Assembly (NCBI GenBank): GCA_905197685.1
Contig: CAJJZS010000010.1
Span: 1 to 64,000 of the forward strand
Reading direction: 5' to 3'
Origin: an uncultured Oscillospiraceae bacterium
Lineage (GTDB): Bacteria > Bacillota > Clostridia > Oscillospirales > Ruminococcaceae
Length of the DNA stretch: 64,000 nucleotides
Shown here: positions 24,080-32,911 of the stretch, piece by piece
Layout: every line of letters begins with the position of its first letter
How positions within the stretch are numbered: position 1 is the stretch's first letter
Translations under genes and position numbers: made by a program
The notes under the pieces: generated by a model
Seen by the model: the letters and a program-made list of their open reading frames with translations, nothing else
What the model was told of the DNA's origin: nothing
Databases searched by the model: none

Positions 24080-25012
24080 ATGGGGAAAACAGCATTTTTA
24101 TTTGCCGGACAAGGGGCGCAGTACCCCGGAATGGGAAAGGAACTGTACGACTGTTCCGCAGCGGCAAAAAAGATTTTTGATACAGCCGATACGATTCGGG
24201 AAAACACCTCGGCGCAGTGCTTTTTCGGGGAGAAGGAAGAGCTTTCACAGACAAAAAACACACAGCCGTGCGTTTACTGCACCGACCTTGCGGCAGCGGC
24301 AGCGTTGCAGGAAGCGGGAATTTGGGCGGACGGAGCGGCAGGATTTTCTTTGGGAGAAACAGCGGCGCTTACCTTTGCGGGGGCATTTCGTTTTGAAGCG
24401 GGAATGGATTTTATCTGCCGCAGAGCGCAGGTAATGGAAGAGGCGGCAAAGGCGCATCCCGCAGGAATGGCTGCGGTGCTGAAGCTGAGCCGAGAAAAAA
24501 CAGAGGAGCTTTGCAAGGAATTTCGTCAGGTGTACCCGGTGAATTACAACTGCCCCGGACAGATTGCGGTTGCTGCCTGCAAGGAAGAATTGCCGGAATT
24601 TTGCAGCAGGGTACAGCAGGAAAAAGGACGCGCGGCAGAGCTTGCGGTGAGCGGCGGATTTCACTCTCTGTTTATGCAAGACGCGGCACAAAGTCTAAAA
24701 GAGCAACAGGAAGATATTTTACTGACAGCACCTAAGATTCCCGTTTATGCCAATTTGACCGCAAAGCCTTATTCACAGCAGGCGCAGACAAACAGGGAGA
24801 TGCTGATTGCGCAGATTTATTCGCCGGTGCGCTGGGAAGAAACGATTATGCAGATGATTTCGGACGGATTTGACACCTTTATTGAGGTGGGTCCGGGGAA
24901 AACGCTGAGCGGGTTTATGAAAAAAATCAGCAAGGAAGCGGCTGTTTATCATGTGGAGGACCGCCGCAGTTTGGAAGAAACGATAACGGCTTTGGCAAGG
25001 CGTTCATCATAA
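24080..25012 (+). CDS. fabD: Malonyl-CoA:ACP transacylase
   Basis: FabD moves malonyl from CoA to ACP. The 310-residue protein begins MGKTAFLFAGQGAQYPGMGK. The nucleophile Ser90 is in AAGFSLGE, the partner His195 is in SGGFHSLF, and the C-terminal FIEVGPGKTLSGFMKKI is conserved. ATG 24080 has AAGGAG 6 nt upstream; the in-frame ATG at 24059 lacks one. It sits 44 bp after fabK and 17 bp before fabG. Confidence 0.95.
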   Translation: MGKTAFLFAGQGAQYPGMGKELYDCSAAAKKIFDTADTIRENTSAQCFFGEKEELSQTKNTQPCVYCTDLAAAAALQEAGIWADGAAGFSLGETAALTFAGAFRFEAGMDFICRRAQVMEEAAKAHPAGMAAVLKLSREKTEELCKEFRQVYPVNYNCPGQIAVAACKEELPEFCSRVQQEKGRAAELAVSGGFHSLFMQDAAQSLKEQQEDILLTAPKIPVYANLTAKPYSQQAQTNREMLIAQIYSPVRWEETIMQMISDGFDTFIEVGPGKTLSGFMKKISKEAAVYHVEDRRSLEETITALARRSS

Positions 25013-25029
25013 AATCGGAGGATTCAGTC

Positions 25030-25770
25030 ATGGAAAAAAGAAGAACGGCGTTAGTAACCGGAGCATCCCGAGGAATCGGCAGAGCGATTGCGGAGCGTCT
25101 GGCAAAAGAAGGCTGCGATGTGGCGGTAATCTATGCGGGAAACCGGGAGGCAGCGGAACAAACCTGCCAAATGGTGGAAGAAGCGGGAGGAAAGAGCCTT
25201 TGTATCCGCTGTGATGTTGCCGACCCCGAGCAGAGCAGGCAGGCGGTGCAGACTGTGTGCCAGGAGTGGGGCGGAATCGACATTTTAGTCAACAATGCGG
25301 GCATTGTAAAGGACGCCCTGGTTTTGTCGATGAAGGAAGAAGAATTTCAGGAAGTGCTGCAAACCAATCTCAGCGGCGCATTTTATATGATTAAAAACTG
25401 CTACCATCAGTTTATGAAAAGAAAGTCGGGGAGAATCATCAATATCAGTTCGGTTTCCGGTTTAATGGGAAACGCAGGGCAGGCAAACTATGCTGCGGCA
25501 AAGGCGGGCATGATTGGTCTGACCAAATCGGTGGCGAAGGAGTTAGCGGGAAGAAATGTGACTTGCAACGCGATTGCGCCGGGATTTATCAAGACCGAGA
25601 TGACCGATGCTCTTTCCGAACGGGTGAAAGAAGGGGCCTGCGCCCAAATTCCGATGAAAAAGATGGGGCAGAGCGAAGATGTTGCGGCGGCGGTTGCCTT
25701 TTTAGCGGGGGAGGACGCCGCATATATCACCGGACAGGTACTTTGTGTGGACGGCGGACTGAGTATGTAA
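25030..25770 (+). CDS. fabG: 3-oxoacyl-ACP reductase
   Basis: FabG is the NADPH-dependent short-chain dehydrogenase that reduces 3-oxoacyl-ACP. The 246-residue protein has the cofactor loop TGASRGIG (residues 10-17), NNAG near 88-91, and the catalytic Ser141, Tyr154 and Lys158 (NYAAAK). The C-terminal ITGQVLCVDGGLSM is typical. Spacing and order (fabD-fabG-fabF) match the classical operon. Confidence 0.95.
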   Translation: MEKRRTALVTGASRGIGRAIAERLAKEGCDVAVIYAGNREAAEQTCQMVEEAGGKSLCIRCDVADPEQSRQAVQTVCQEWGGIDILVNNAGIVKDALVLSMKEEEFQEVLQTNLSGAFYMIKNCYHQFMKRKSGRIINISSVSGLMGNAGQANYAAAKAGMIGLTKSVAKELAGRNVTCNAIAPGFIKTEMTDALSERVKEGACAQIPMKKMGQSEDVAAAVAFLAGEDAAYITGQVLCVDGGLSM

Positions 25771-25809
25771 CAGCAGCAAAAAACGGCAAGCGGTAAGGGA
25801 GAAGAAAAG

Positions 25810-27054
25810 ATGAACAGAGTGGTTGTGACCGGAATGGGAGTTATCTCTCCGGTAGGAAATGATACAGAGAGCTTTTGGAACAGTCTGACCGAAGGAAAAA
25901 GCGGAATCGGAACCATTACCCGTTTTGATCTGAGCGGACAGAAGGTGACGGTGGCGGCGCAAGTAAAAGATTTTGACCCCTGCCGCTATATGGAAAAGGC
26001 GCAGGTGAGAAAGACCGATTTGTTTGCGCAGTACGCTGTGGCGGCGGCAGTGCAGGCGATGGAGGATTCGGGACTGAAAGCGGGGGAAAACATTGACGCG
26101 GAGCGTTTGGGCGTTTATGTCGGTTCGGGAACGGGCGGCATCAACACCATCAGCGAACAGTGTGAGAAATTTTTCTCGCAGGGAGCCCGCTATGTTTCTC
26201 CGTTTTTGATTCCGATGATGATTTGCAACATCGCTTCGGGAAACATTGCGATTCGATTTAACGCCCAGGGAGTAAATCTTCCGGTTGTAACAGCCTGCGC
26301 AACCTCGACCCACGCAATCGGAGAGGCGTTTCGCGCCATTAAACACGGGTATGCGGACGCAATCATTACCGGAGGGGCGGAAGCGGCAATCAATCCGGTG
26401 GGGGTTGCGGGATTTGCAAACTGCAAGGCGCTGACCACCTGTGAGGACCCGGAATCTGCCTGTACCCCGTTTGACAAGCGCAGAAGCGGTTTTGTAATGG
26501 GGGAAGGCGGAGGAATCCTGGTGTTGGAGGAATACGAACACGCAAAGGCGAGGGGTGCGAAGATTTATGCGGAGATTGTGGGATATGCAAATACCTGCGA
26601 TGCCTATCATATCACAGCGCCCGACCCGGAAGCTCAGGGAGCAAAGCGGGCATTTTGTATGGCGTTGCAGGAGTCCGGCGCGACAAACCTTGCGGGCGAA
26701 ACGATTTATATCAATGCGCACGGAACCGGAACACCGCTAAATGACCGCTGTGAAACCAAGGCAATCAGACTTGCGTTGAAAGAGGCGGCGGAACAGGCGT
26801 TGGTAAGTTCGACAAAATCCATGACGGGGCATATGCTGGGCGCAGCGGGCGCGGCGGAAGCAATCGCCTGCGTTTTAACGCTGTGTACAGGGGTTGTTCC
26901 GCCCACCATTCATTATGAACAGCCGGATGAGGATTGTGATTTAAACTATGTTCCAAACAAGGCGGTGCGGGCGAACATCAGCCTTGCCCTTTCCGATTCT
27001 TTGGGATTCGGCGGGCACAATGCCTGTCTTGCATTTCGTCCGGTGAAGGAGTAG
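25810..27054 (+). CDS. fabF: 3-oxoacyl-ACP synthase II
   Basis: FabF carries out the condensing step of elongation. The 414-residue thiolase-fold protein begins MNRVVVTGMGVISPVGNDTE. It has nucleophile Cys163 (TACATSTHAIG) and His304 and His341 (INAHGTGTPLND; MTGHMLGAAGA). The GFGGHNACLAF C-terminus is standard. It lies 39 bp after fabG, and accB follows 5 bp after its stop. Confidence 0.96.
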   Translation: MNRVVVTGMGVISPVGNDTESFWNSLTEGKSGIGTITRFDLSGQKVTVAAQVKDFDPCRYMEKAQVRKTDLFAQYAVAAAVQAMEDSGLKAGENIDAERLGVYVGSGTGGINTISEQCEKFFSQGARYVSPFLIPMMICNIASGNIAIRFNAQGVNLPVVTACATSTHAIGEAFRAIKHGYADAIITGGAEAAINPVGVAGFANCKALTTCEDPESACTPFDKRRSGFVMGEGGGILVLEEYEHAKARGAKIYAEIVGYANTCDAYHITAPDPEAQGAKRAFCMALQESGATNLAGETIYINAHGTGTPLNDRCETKAIRLALKEAAEQALVSSTKSMTGHMLGAAGAAEAIACVLTLCTGVVPPTIHYEQPDEDCDLNYVPNKAVRANISLALSDSLGFGGHNACLAFRPVKE

Positions 27055-27059
27055 ACAAG

Positions 27060-27533
27060 ATGAACATTCAGGAAATCAGAGAACTGGCAAAGATTATGAG
27101 CGAAACGGGGCTTACCTCACTGCACCTGACCGAAGGGGTGCTGGATATTCATTTGGAGCGTCCGGCAAAAGAGGGAACCGTTTGGGGCAAAGAGGAAGCC
27201 GCAGACGAAAACAACGCACAGGCAGAGCAGGACAGCGCCCGTCAGGAGGAGCCTGCGCAGCAGGAGATTCCTTTGGAAAAACCGCCGGAAAATCAGGAGC
27301 TGAAAACGGTTTGTTCCCCGATGGTGGGTGTGTTTTACGATTCCCCTTCCCCGGACGCACCGCCGTTTGTCCGAGTGGGCAGCAAGGTAAAAAAAGGGGA
27401 TGTACTGTGTATCATTGAAGCGATGAAGCTGATGAACGAGATTACAGCCGAATGTGACGGGGAAATTGCCGCGGTTTGTATCAAGAGCGGTGAAGTAGCA
27501 GAATACGGACAGACTTTATTCGAGGTGCGATGA
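27060..27533 (+). CDS. accB: Biotin carboxyl carrier protein
   Basis: AccB is the biotinylated carrier of acetyl-CoA carboxylase. The 157-residue protein has an N-terminal helix (MNIQEIRELAKIMSETGLTS), an Ala/Glu/Gln/Pro-rich flexible linker (about 40-80), and the C-terminal biotinyl domain with Lys123 in IIEAMKLMNE as the biotin site. Its ribosome site GAAGGAG lies in the end of fabF. The fabZ start follows one base after its stop. Confidence 0.94.
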   Translation: MNIQEIRELAKIMSETGLTSLHLTEGVLDIHLERPAKEGTVWGKEEAADENNAQAEQDSARQEEPAQQEIPLEKPPENQELKTVCSPMVGVFYDSPSPDAPPFVRVGSKVKKGDVLCIIEAMKLMNEITAECDGEIAAVCIKSGEVAEYGQTLFEVR

Positions 27534-27534
27534 G

Positions 27535-28005
27535 ATGGGAGCAAAGATGACACAGGAAGAAATTAAAAAAATACTTCCGCATCGGGATAATATGCTGCTG
27601 GTGCAGGAGGCGTGGCTGTGCGATGACGAGCCGAATGAGGACGGGCAGATTGTAAAATGCAGGGGAAATTACACTGTTTCGGGCGAGGAATGGTTTTTAA
27701 AGGGACATTTCCCGGGAAATCCTGTGGTGCCGGGGGTGGTGCTGTGCGAAATGATGGCGCAGACCTGCTGCGTTTTGCTTGCCAATCAAGCGAAGGAAAA
27801 CGAGAAAATGACCCCATATTTTACCAGTTTGGACAAGGTGAAGTTCCGCAACAAGGTGCTGCCGGGGGATAAACTGGAGATGGAATGTGAACTGTTAAAG
27901 GTAAGAGAGCCGTTTTATTTTGCGAAAGGCAAAGGATATGTCAACGGAAAACTGTGCGTGTGCGGGGAATTTTCCTTTGCGTGTCTGAAAGACGCCGCAG
28001 AGTAA
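27535..28005 (+). CDS. fabZ: 3-hydroxyacyl-ACP dehydratase
   Basis: FabZ dehydrates 3-hydroxyacyl-ACP to trans-2-enoyl-ACP. The 156-residue hot-dog protein has catalytic His58 in LKGHFPGNPVVPGV and Glu72 in VLCEMMAQ. ATG 27535 (GAGGTG at good spacing) and ATG 27547 are both possible starts. Codons for H-F-P-G-N contain the same 14-base palindrome ATTTCCCGGGAAAT (27707-27720) seen between acpP and fabK; here the protein motif explains it. Confidence 0.95.
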   Translation: MGAKMTQEEIKKILPHRDNMLLVQEAWLCDDEPNEDGQIVKCRGNYTVSGEEWFLKGHFPGNPVVPGVVLCEMMAQTCCVLLANQAKENEKMTPYFTSLDKVKFRNKVLPGDKLEMECELLKVREPFYFAKGKGYVNGKLCVCGEFSFACLKDAAE

Positions 28006-28024
28006 AGGCGTGGGAGGGGAAAAG

Positions 28025-29362
28025 ATGTTTTCAAAGATTTTAGTTGCAAACCGCGGGGAAATTGCGGTTCGGATTATCCGCGCCTGCAAGGAGATGGGAA
28101 TTTCCACCGTTGCGGTTTTTTCTCAGGCAGACCGCGACGCGCTTCACGTCAGCCTTGCGGATGAAAGCTACTGCATCGGTCCCGCTCCCGCAGGAGAAAG
28201 CTATCTGAATATGGCGGCGATTATCTCCGCAGCCATCTGTTCGGGAGCGCAGGCGATTCATCCGGGATACGGGCTGCTGTCTGAAAACGCGCAGTTTGCC
28301 GCTCTTTGCGAAGAATGTCACATCACATTTATCGGACCCGAAGCGCAGACGATTGCAAAAGCGGGAGATAAGGACAGCGCGAGAAAAACCATGCAGGCGG
28401 CGGGTGTTCCGGTGATTCCCGGCTGCGATGCGGTGGCAGATTTAAAGGAAGCCAGAGAGCAGGCGAAAAAAATCGGTTTCCCGCTGCTGATGAAGGCGCG
28501 GGCAGGCGGCGGCGGACGGGGAATCCGTCTGGTGAAAAGCATGGAAGAGGTGGACAACGCCTATCTGAGCGCTTCTCGGGAAGCGATGAACGCATTTGGG
28601 GACGGCGGCATTTATATGGAAAAATATTTGTATCCGGCAAAGCACATTGAGATGCAGATTTTGTGCGATAACTTTGGCGCGGCAGTTTGTCTGGGCGAGC
28701 GGGAATGTTCGATTCAGAGAAAGAACCAGAAGCTGATTGAAGAATGTCCCTCCTCCTCTTTGGATAAAAAATGCAGAGAAAAGATGATGCGGGCGGCGGT
28801 GAAGGCTGCAAAGGCGGTGCAATACCGAAATGCTGGCACGGTGGAGTTTTTGGTGGATAAAGAGGGAAACTTTTACTTTATGGAGATGAACACCAGACTT
28901 CAGGTAGAGCATACCGTGACCGAAATGGTGACGGGATATGACCTTGTGAAATGGCAAATCCGTATTGCGGCGGGACAGCGTCTGGGATTTACCCAAAAGG
29001 ACGTACATTTAAACGGACACGCAATCGAGTGCCGCATCAATGCGGAGGACCCGGAGCGCAGCTTTATGCCCAGCTGCGGCAAGGTAACGCTGCTTCATGT
29101 TCCGGGCGGTCCGTGGGTGCGATTTGATACGGCGCTGTATCAGGATTATGTGATACCGCCGTATTATGATTCGATGATCGGCAAGCTGGTGGTGTTTGCA
29201 AAAACCAGAGAAGAAGCGATTCGGAAATTGCAGGCGGCGTTATGCGAGTTGGTCATTGAGGGGGTTGCGCATAACAGCAGAATGCACATGGAGCTGCTGA
29301 GTGATGCGGACTTTAAACTGGGCGATTACTATACCGATTTTATCGCAAAGCGAAGCAGATAG
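28025..29362 (+). CDS. accC: Biotin carboxylase subunit of acetyl-CoA carboxylase
   Basis: AccC carboxylates biotin on AccB using ATP and bicarbonate. The 445-residue ATP-grasp protein begins MFSKILVANRGEIAVRIIRA. It contains the Gly-rich ATP lid KARAGGGGRGIRLV, the metal-binding MEMNTRLQVEHTVTE and the GHAIECRINAEDP region. ATG 28025 follows GGGAGGGG; the in-frame ATG at 28010 is disfavoured. It precedes accD by 25 bp. Confidence 0.96.
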   Translation: MFSKILVANRGEIAVRIIRACKEMGISTVAVFSQADRDALHVSLADESYCIGPAPAGESYLNMAAIISAAICSGAQAIHPGYGLLSENAQFAALCEECHITFIGPEAQTIAKAGDKDSARKTMQAAGVPVIPGCDAVADLKEAREQAKKIGFPLLMKARAGGGGRGIRLVKSMEEVDNAYLSASREAMNAFGDGGIYMEKYLYPAKHIEMQILCDNFGAAVCLGERECSIQRKNQKLIEECPSSSLDKKCREKMMRAAVKAAKAVQYRNAGTVEFLVDKEGNFYFMEMNTRLQVEHTVTEMVTGYDLVKWQIRIAAGQRLGFTQKDVHLNGHAIECRINAEDPERSFMPSCGKVTLLHVPGGPWVRFDTALYQDYVIPPYYDSMIGKLVVFAKTREEAIRKLQAALCELVIEGVAHNSRMHMELLSDADFKLGDYYTDFIAKRSR

Positions 29363-29387
29363 GCATCTGTAAAAAGGAGAACGAGCG

Positions 29388-30266
29388 ATGCTTTCAAAAA
29401 AATTGTTTCAAAAACCAAAGAATGATTTGGAAAACTACGAGAAAATTGTTAAGGAGAGCTGTCCCTCGGTGCCGGACGAACTGTGTCTGTCCTGCCCAAA
29501 ATGCAAAAATATTTTGTTTATCAGCCAGCTGAGCGAAGCGTACGGAACCTGTCCGAAGTGCGGGCATTTGTTCCGAATCAATTCGCGTCAGAGAATCGGC
29601 ATAATTGCGGACGAGGGCAGCTTTGTTGAGCATGACGAGGGAATGTGTTCGGTAAATCCGCTTGATTTTCCCGGATATGAAAGCAAGCTCAGGCACGCGT
29701 TTCTGGACAGCAGGGAGAAGGACAGCGTGGTTTGCGGGGAGTGTACCGTCAACTCCTATCCGACCTGCCTGTTTGTGATGGAACCGAACTTTATGATGGG
29801 GAGCATGGGTTCGGTAGTGGGTGAGAAAATTACCCGCCTGTTTGAATATGCGACGCGGAACAGTCTGCCGGTTATCGGTTACACTGTTTCGGGCGGAGCG
29901 AGGATGCAGGAAGGCATTTTATCGCTGATGCAGATGGCAAAGACAAGCGGCGCGGTAAAAAAACACAGCGATGCGGGAAACCTGTATATTACGGTATTAA
30001 CCGACCCGACCACAGGAGGAGTGAGCGCAAGCTTTGCGATGCAGGGAGATATTATCTTAGCCGAACCGAACGCTTTGGTTGGCTTTGCAGGTCCCAGAGT
30101 GATTGAACAGACCCTTCGGCAAAAACTGCCGGAGGGATTTCAACGGGCGGAATTTTTGCAGGAAAAAGGTTTTGTGGACGCAGTGGTGGAACGAAAGGAA
30201 CAGAAGGATTATCTGACCCGGCTGTTGGCTTTGCATTGCAAAACGGCTTTTGAGGAGGCGCGATAG
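29388..30266 (+). CDS. accD: Acetyl-CoA carboxylase carboxyltransferase beta subunit
   Basis: AccD forms the carboxyltransferase with AccA, moving CO2 from biotin to acetyl-CoA. The 292-residue protein has an N-terminal Cys4 zinc ribbon (CLSCPKCKNILF...YGTCPKCGH) followed by the crotonase-like core with MGSMGSVVGEKITRL, TVSGGARMQEGILSLMQMAK and the TDPTTGGVSASFA oxyanion-hole region. ATG 29388 follows AAAGGAG. accA starts 2 bp after its stop. Confidence 0.95.
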   Translation: MLSKKLFQKPKNDLENYEKIVKESCPSVPDELCLSCPKCKNILFISQLSEAYGTCPKCGHLFRINSRQRIGIIADEGSFVEHDEGMCSVNPLDFPGYESKLRHAFLDSREKDSVVCGECTVNSYPTCLFVMEPNFMMGSMGSVVGEKITRLFEYATRNSLPVIGYTVSGGARMQEGILSLMQMAKTSGAVKKHSDAGNLYITVLTDPTTGGVSASFAMQGDIILAEPNALVGFAGPRVIEQTLRQKLPEGFQRAEFLQEKGFVDAVVERKEQKDYLTRLLALHCKTAFEEAR

Positions 30267-30268
30267 GA

Positions 30269-31072
30269 ATGGACGCTTACAAACGAGTGGAGGCGGCAAG
30301 GGCAAAAGGACGCCCGAGCGGCAGCGACTTTATCCAAAACATCTTCGATGATTTTTTGGAGATGCACGGAGACCGCCGTTTTGCGGACGACCGCGCTGTG
30401 ATAGCGGGCATCGGCAGGCTGTACGATATGCCGGTGACGGTGATTGCCATTGAACGCGGAAAGGACACCAAGGACAAAGTTGGGCGTAACTTTGGCTGCG
30501 CCCACCCGGAGGGCTACCGCAAGGCGCTGCGTCAGATGAAGTTGGCAGAAAAATTTGGCAGACCGGTTATCTGTTTTATCGATACTTCCGGCGCATATTG
30601 CGGAATTGAGGCGGAAGAACGAGGACAGGCACAGGCGATTGCGGAAAATCTGCTGGAAATGATGAGCTTAAAAACGCCCGTTATCTCGGTGTTAACCGGA
30701 GAGGGCGGAAGCGGCGGCGCGCTGGGACTGGCTGTTGCCGACGAGGTGTGGATGCTGGAAAACGCGGTGTATTCGGTGATTTCCCCCGAGGGGTGCGCGA
30801 GCATTCTATGGAAAGACGCTTCCAAACGAAAGGAAGCGGCGGAATGTTTAAAGCTGACAGCGGAAGATTTATTGGAGCGCAGGATTGTCGAGCGAATTAT
30901 CCGTGAACCGCTTGACGGTAAAAAAGGATTTGACCGGGTGTACCGAAAGCTGAAAAAAGATTTATACAGCGCCTTTTCCCAGGGCAAAAAACTGAGTGTG
31001 GAGGAACTGACAGAGCGAAGATACCAACGATTTCGCAGAATGGGGGAATTTTCCGAACCGGTGATTTCCTGA
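30269..31072 (+). CDS. accA: Acetyl-CoA carboxylase carboxyltransferase alpha subunit
   Basis: AccA pairs with AccD in the carboxyltransferase. The 267-residue protein shows RPSGSDFIQNIFDDFLEMHG, FGCAHPEGYRKALRQMKLAE, CFIDTSGAYCG and VLTGEGGSGGALGL. It lacks a long N-terminal extension, as is usual in Gram-positives. It is the last gene of the fab/acc operon, followed 21 bp later by a strong terminator. The ribosome site GAGGAGG lies inside the end of accD. Confidence 0.95.
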   Translation: MDAYKRVEAARAKGRPSGSDFIQNIFDDFLEMHGDRRFADDRAVIAGIGRLYDMPVTVIAIERGKDTKDKVGRNFGCAHPEGYRKALRQMKLAEKFGRPVICFIDTSGAYCGIEAEERGQAQAIAENLLEMMSLKTPVISVLTGEGGSGGALGLAVADEVWMLENAVYSVISPEGCASILWKDASKRKEAAECLKLTAEDLLERRIVERIIREPLDGKKGFDRVYRKLKKDLYSAFSQGKKLSVEELTERRYQRFRRMGEFSEPVIS

Positions 31073-31093
31073 AAAAACAAAAAAAGAAAACAA

Positions 31094-31131
31094 AAAGCCG
31101 GACCCTTTGCGTGGGGTTCGGCTTTGCTTTT
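31094..31131 (+). terminator. Terminator of the fab/acc operon
   Basis: AAAGCCGGACCC (31094-31105) pairs with GGGTTCGGCTTT (31114-31125), with one G-U pair, followed by GCTTTT. The symmetric A-rich upstream side means it may also serve the convergent minus-strand gene. Confidence 0.85.
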
Positions 31132-31138
31132 GATAAAA

Positions 31139-31426
31139 TCAATCGTTTTTCTTATTGTGGCGTTCCATCCAGATGTCTGTAATCGCAAGCGCTTCGTACA
31201 GACTGTCGCGCTCGGCTTTGTTTAGCATACGCTCCTTTAAGGGGAGGGTTTCATCGGTGGAAATCAACTGAACCGCAACCTTATTTGCCTGTTGCAGCCC
31301 GTTTTGTTCCCGCTGACTTTTGATTTGCAGATGAGCGACGCACTTGTCCCCCATACTTCCGTAATAGAGCGTATCTCCGCTGCGCACCAGCGGTTTTCCT
31401 TTATAAGTTAAAAATTCCTGCGGCAT
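31139..31426 (-). CDS. Conserved hypothetical small protein after ireB
   Basis: A 95-residue soluble protein beginning MPQEFLTYKGKPLVRSGDTL, with a beta-rich first half (TLYYGSMGDKCVAHLQI) and a helical, charged second half ending ERHNKKND. I do not recognise a named family. The initiating ATG has GAAGGGAG upstream on the minus strand. It follows ireB by 100 bp in the same direction and may share its promoter. Its short size and mixed charge suggest a cytoplasmic housekeeping accessory; function unknown. Confidence 0.7.
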   Translation of the reverse strand: MPQEFLTYKGKPLVRSGDTLYYGSMGDKCVAHLQIKSQREQNGLQQANKVAVQLISTDETLPLKERMLNKAERDSLYEALAITDIWMERHNKKND

Positions 31427-31525
31427 GGCACAAGCTCCCTTCTAATCCGGTTTTGGCGCGTTCTGACAAAAAAGCGGACAGCCGCATCAGCCATCCGCAC
31501 CGTCTTTTTGCAACACAAAGAGTTC

Positions 31526-31771
31526 CTATTCGTTTAGATAGGATTTGACAAGGATTTGCAGCAGCTCATCGCGGTCGATGCGGCGAATCAGGCTGCGGGC
31601 GTTGTTGTAGGTGGTGATATAGGTGGGGTCTTCGGAAAGGATGTATCCGACAATCTGATTGATCGGATTGTACCCTTTTTGTCTGAGCGCATCATAGATA
31701 ACGGTTAATGTTTTTTTGATCTCCTTTTCCTTATCGTCATGCAAAGAAAAAGAGATGGTTGGTTCATGCAT
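31526..31771 (-). CDS. ireB: IreB-family regulatory phosphoprotein
   Basis: An 81-residue UPF0297/IreB protein. The family core is very clear: IYDALRQKGYNPINQIVGYI followed by SEDPTYITTYNNARSLIRRIDRDELLQILVKSYL. In Enterococcus IreB is phosphorylated by the Ser/Thr kinase IreK and modulates cephalosporin resistance; here only the family is certain. The start at 31771 (MHEPTISF) is preferred because GGGAGG lies 8 nt upstream; a longer frame extends 10 codons further. In many Firmicutes ireB sits beside ruvX; here ruvX is absent. Confidence 0.92.
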   Translation of the reverse strand: MHEPTISFSLHDDKEKEIKKTLTVIYDALRQKGYNPINQIVGYILSEDPTYITTYNNARSLIRRIDRDELLQILVKSYLNE

Positions 31772-31886
31772 ATAGGATACCTCCCGTTTTTCTTTTTGCA
31801 AAGGAAAGGCAGCTTTCCCTTACAAAACAGAATTTTCATTTGTCCCCGAGGACAGTTTATCTGAAACCATAAATCAATATATTACT

Positions 31887-31915
31887 ATCATACCGCAAAA
31901 GCGGATATTTTTCAA
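31887..31915 (-). promoter_or_regulatory. Sigma-A promoter for ireB
   Basis: On the minus strand TTGAAA (31910-31915) and TATGAT (31887-31892) are 17 nt apart. The leader is about 110 nt. Confidence 0.65.
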
Positions 31916-32014
31916 CCGACCGGAGCAATTTTATTCTATTTCTTATAATTTTTTGAGGGGGATATAGGAATTATGCACAAATATAAAGAGAAAAAGAAGG
32001 CGGATTTGCAGCAA

Positions 32015-32911
32015 TCAGAGAATCGGAGCAGAAAGAGAGGGCTGCTGAAAATCAGGATAGTTGCCCAACAGCTTTTGATATTCAATCTCGTTTTGCAGCA
32101 TATCCAAAGCGAGCCGCACCTTAGGAGAAGAAAGATTTCCGGAAAAATCCCAGTAAAACAGAAATTCAAACGGACGCTCGGGAATGGGTCGAGATTCCAG
32201 TTTTAAGAGGTTGATGTTTTGGCTTGCAAAGCAGGAGAGCGCGCGGTATAATGCTCCCGCCTGATGACGCAGGCGCACAACCATGCTGATACGGTTGCAG
32301 CCGGGATGAGAAATCGGATTGCGGGAAAGCACCACAAAGCGGGTGAAATTATCGTCCCGATTTTGAATTGCCTTTTTGAGAACGCTTAACCCATAGCGTT
32401 CTGCGGATTCTTCCGAACCGATGGCGGCAAGGGCAGGATTTTGTGTTTGAGCCACAAATTTTGCCGAGGCTGCAGTGTTGGAATAAGGGTGAAGGGAAAG
32501 GTTCGGATTTGCCTTCAGAAAGTCGGAACACTGGTGCAGCGCCTGCTCGTGCGAGTACACCTCTTTTAGGTCGGACAGCTTTACATGGGGTAAAGCAAGC
32601 AGAGAATGCTCAATCTTTAAAGCGACCGTTCCCACAATCGAAAGCTGATAGCGCAGCATCAGATCGTAGTTGTCGGTGACGGAGCCTGCGAGGGTATTTT
32701 CAATCGGAACAACGCCGTAGCGGCAGTTTTCCGAACTGACTGCCTCAAAAACTTCCTCAAAGGAGGGAAAAAAACAGGCTTCCGGTTCGGAAAACAGGGA
32801 GCGGCAGGCTGCATGAGAAAATGCGCCCGCTACCCCCTGACAGGCAACGCGAACCGAGGGAGAAAGCGGAAGAGCTTCGTTGCTGCGAATCATTAGTTCT
32901 AATTGAGTCAT
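32015..32911 (-). CDS. pheA: Prephenate dehydratase
   Basis: PheA converts prephenate to phenylpyruvate, committing to phenylalanine. The 298-residue protein has a short non-catalytic N-terminus (no chorismate mutase domain), the dehydratase domain with VACQGVAGAFSHAA, VPIENTLAGSV and NFTRFVVLS (the catalytic Thr region), and a C-terminal ACT domain (about 210-285, ISMVVRLRHQAGALYRAL, LLKLESRPIPERPFEF) for Phe feedback. It overlaps aroC by 4 bp (ATGA) and ends the aromatic operon. Its presence agrees with the Phe-rich leader peptide. Confidence 0.94.
   Translation of the reverse strand: MTQLELMIRSNEALPLSPSVRVACQGVAGAFSHAACRSLFSEPEACFFPSFEEVFEAVSSENCRYGVVPIENTLAGSVTDNYDLMLRYQLSIVGTVALKIEHSLLALPHVKLSDLKEVYSHEQALHQCSDFLKANPNLSLHPYSNTAASAKFVAQTQNPALAAIGSEESAERYGLSVLKKAIQNRDDNFTRFVVLSRNPISHPGCNRISMVVRLRHQAGALYRALSCFASQNINLLKLESRPIPERPFEFLFYWDFSGNLSSPKVRLALDMLQNEIEYQKLLGNYPDFQQPSLSAPIL

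Noticed and set aside
27707..27720. ATTTCCCGGGAAAT in fabZ as a sixth regulatory palindrome
   Set aside because: The codons encode the invariant HFPGN active-site motif, so the palindrome is sufficiently explained by the protein.
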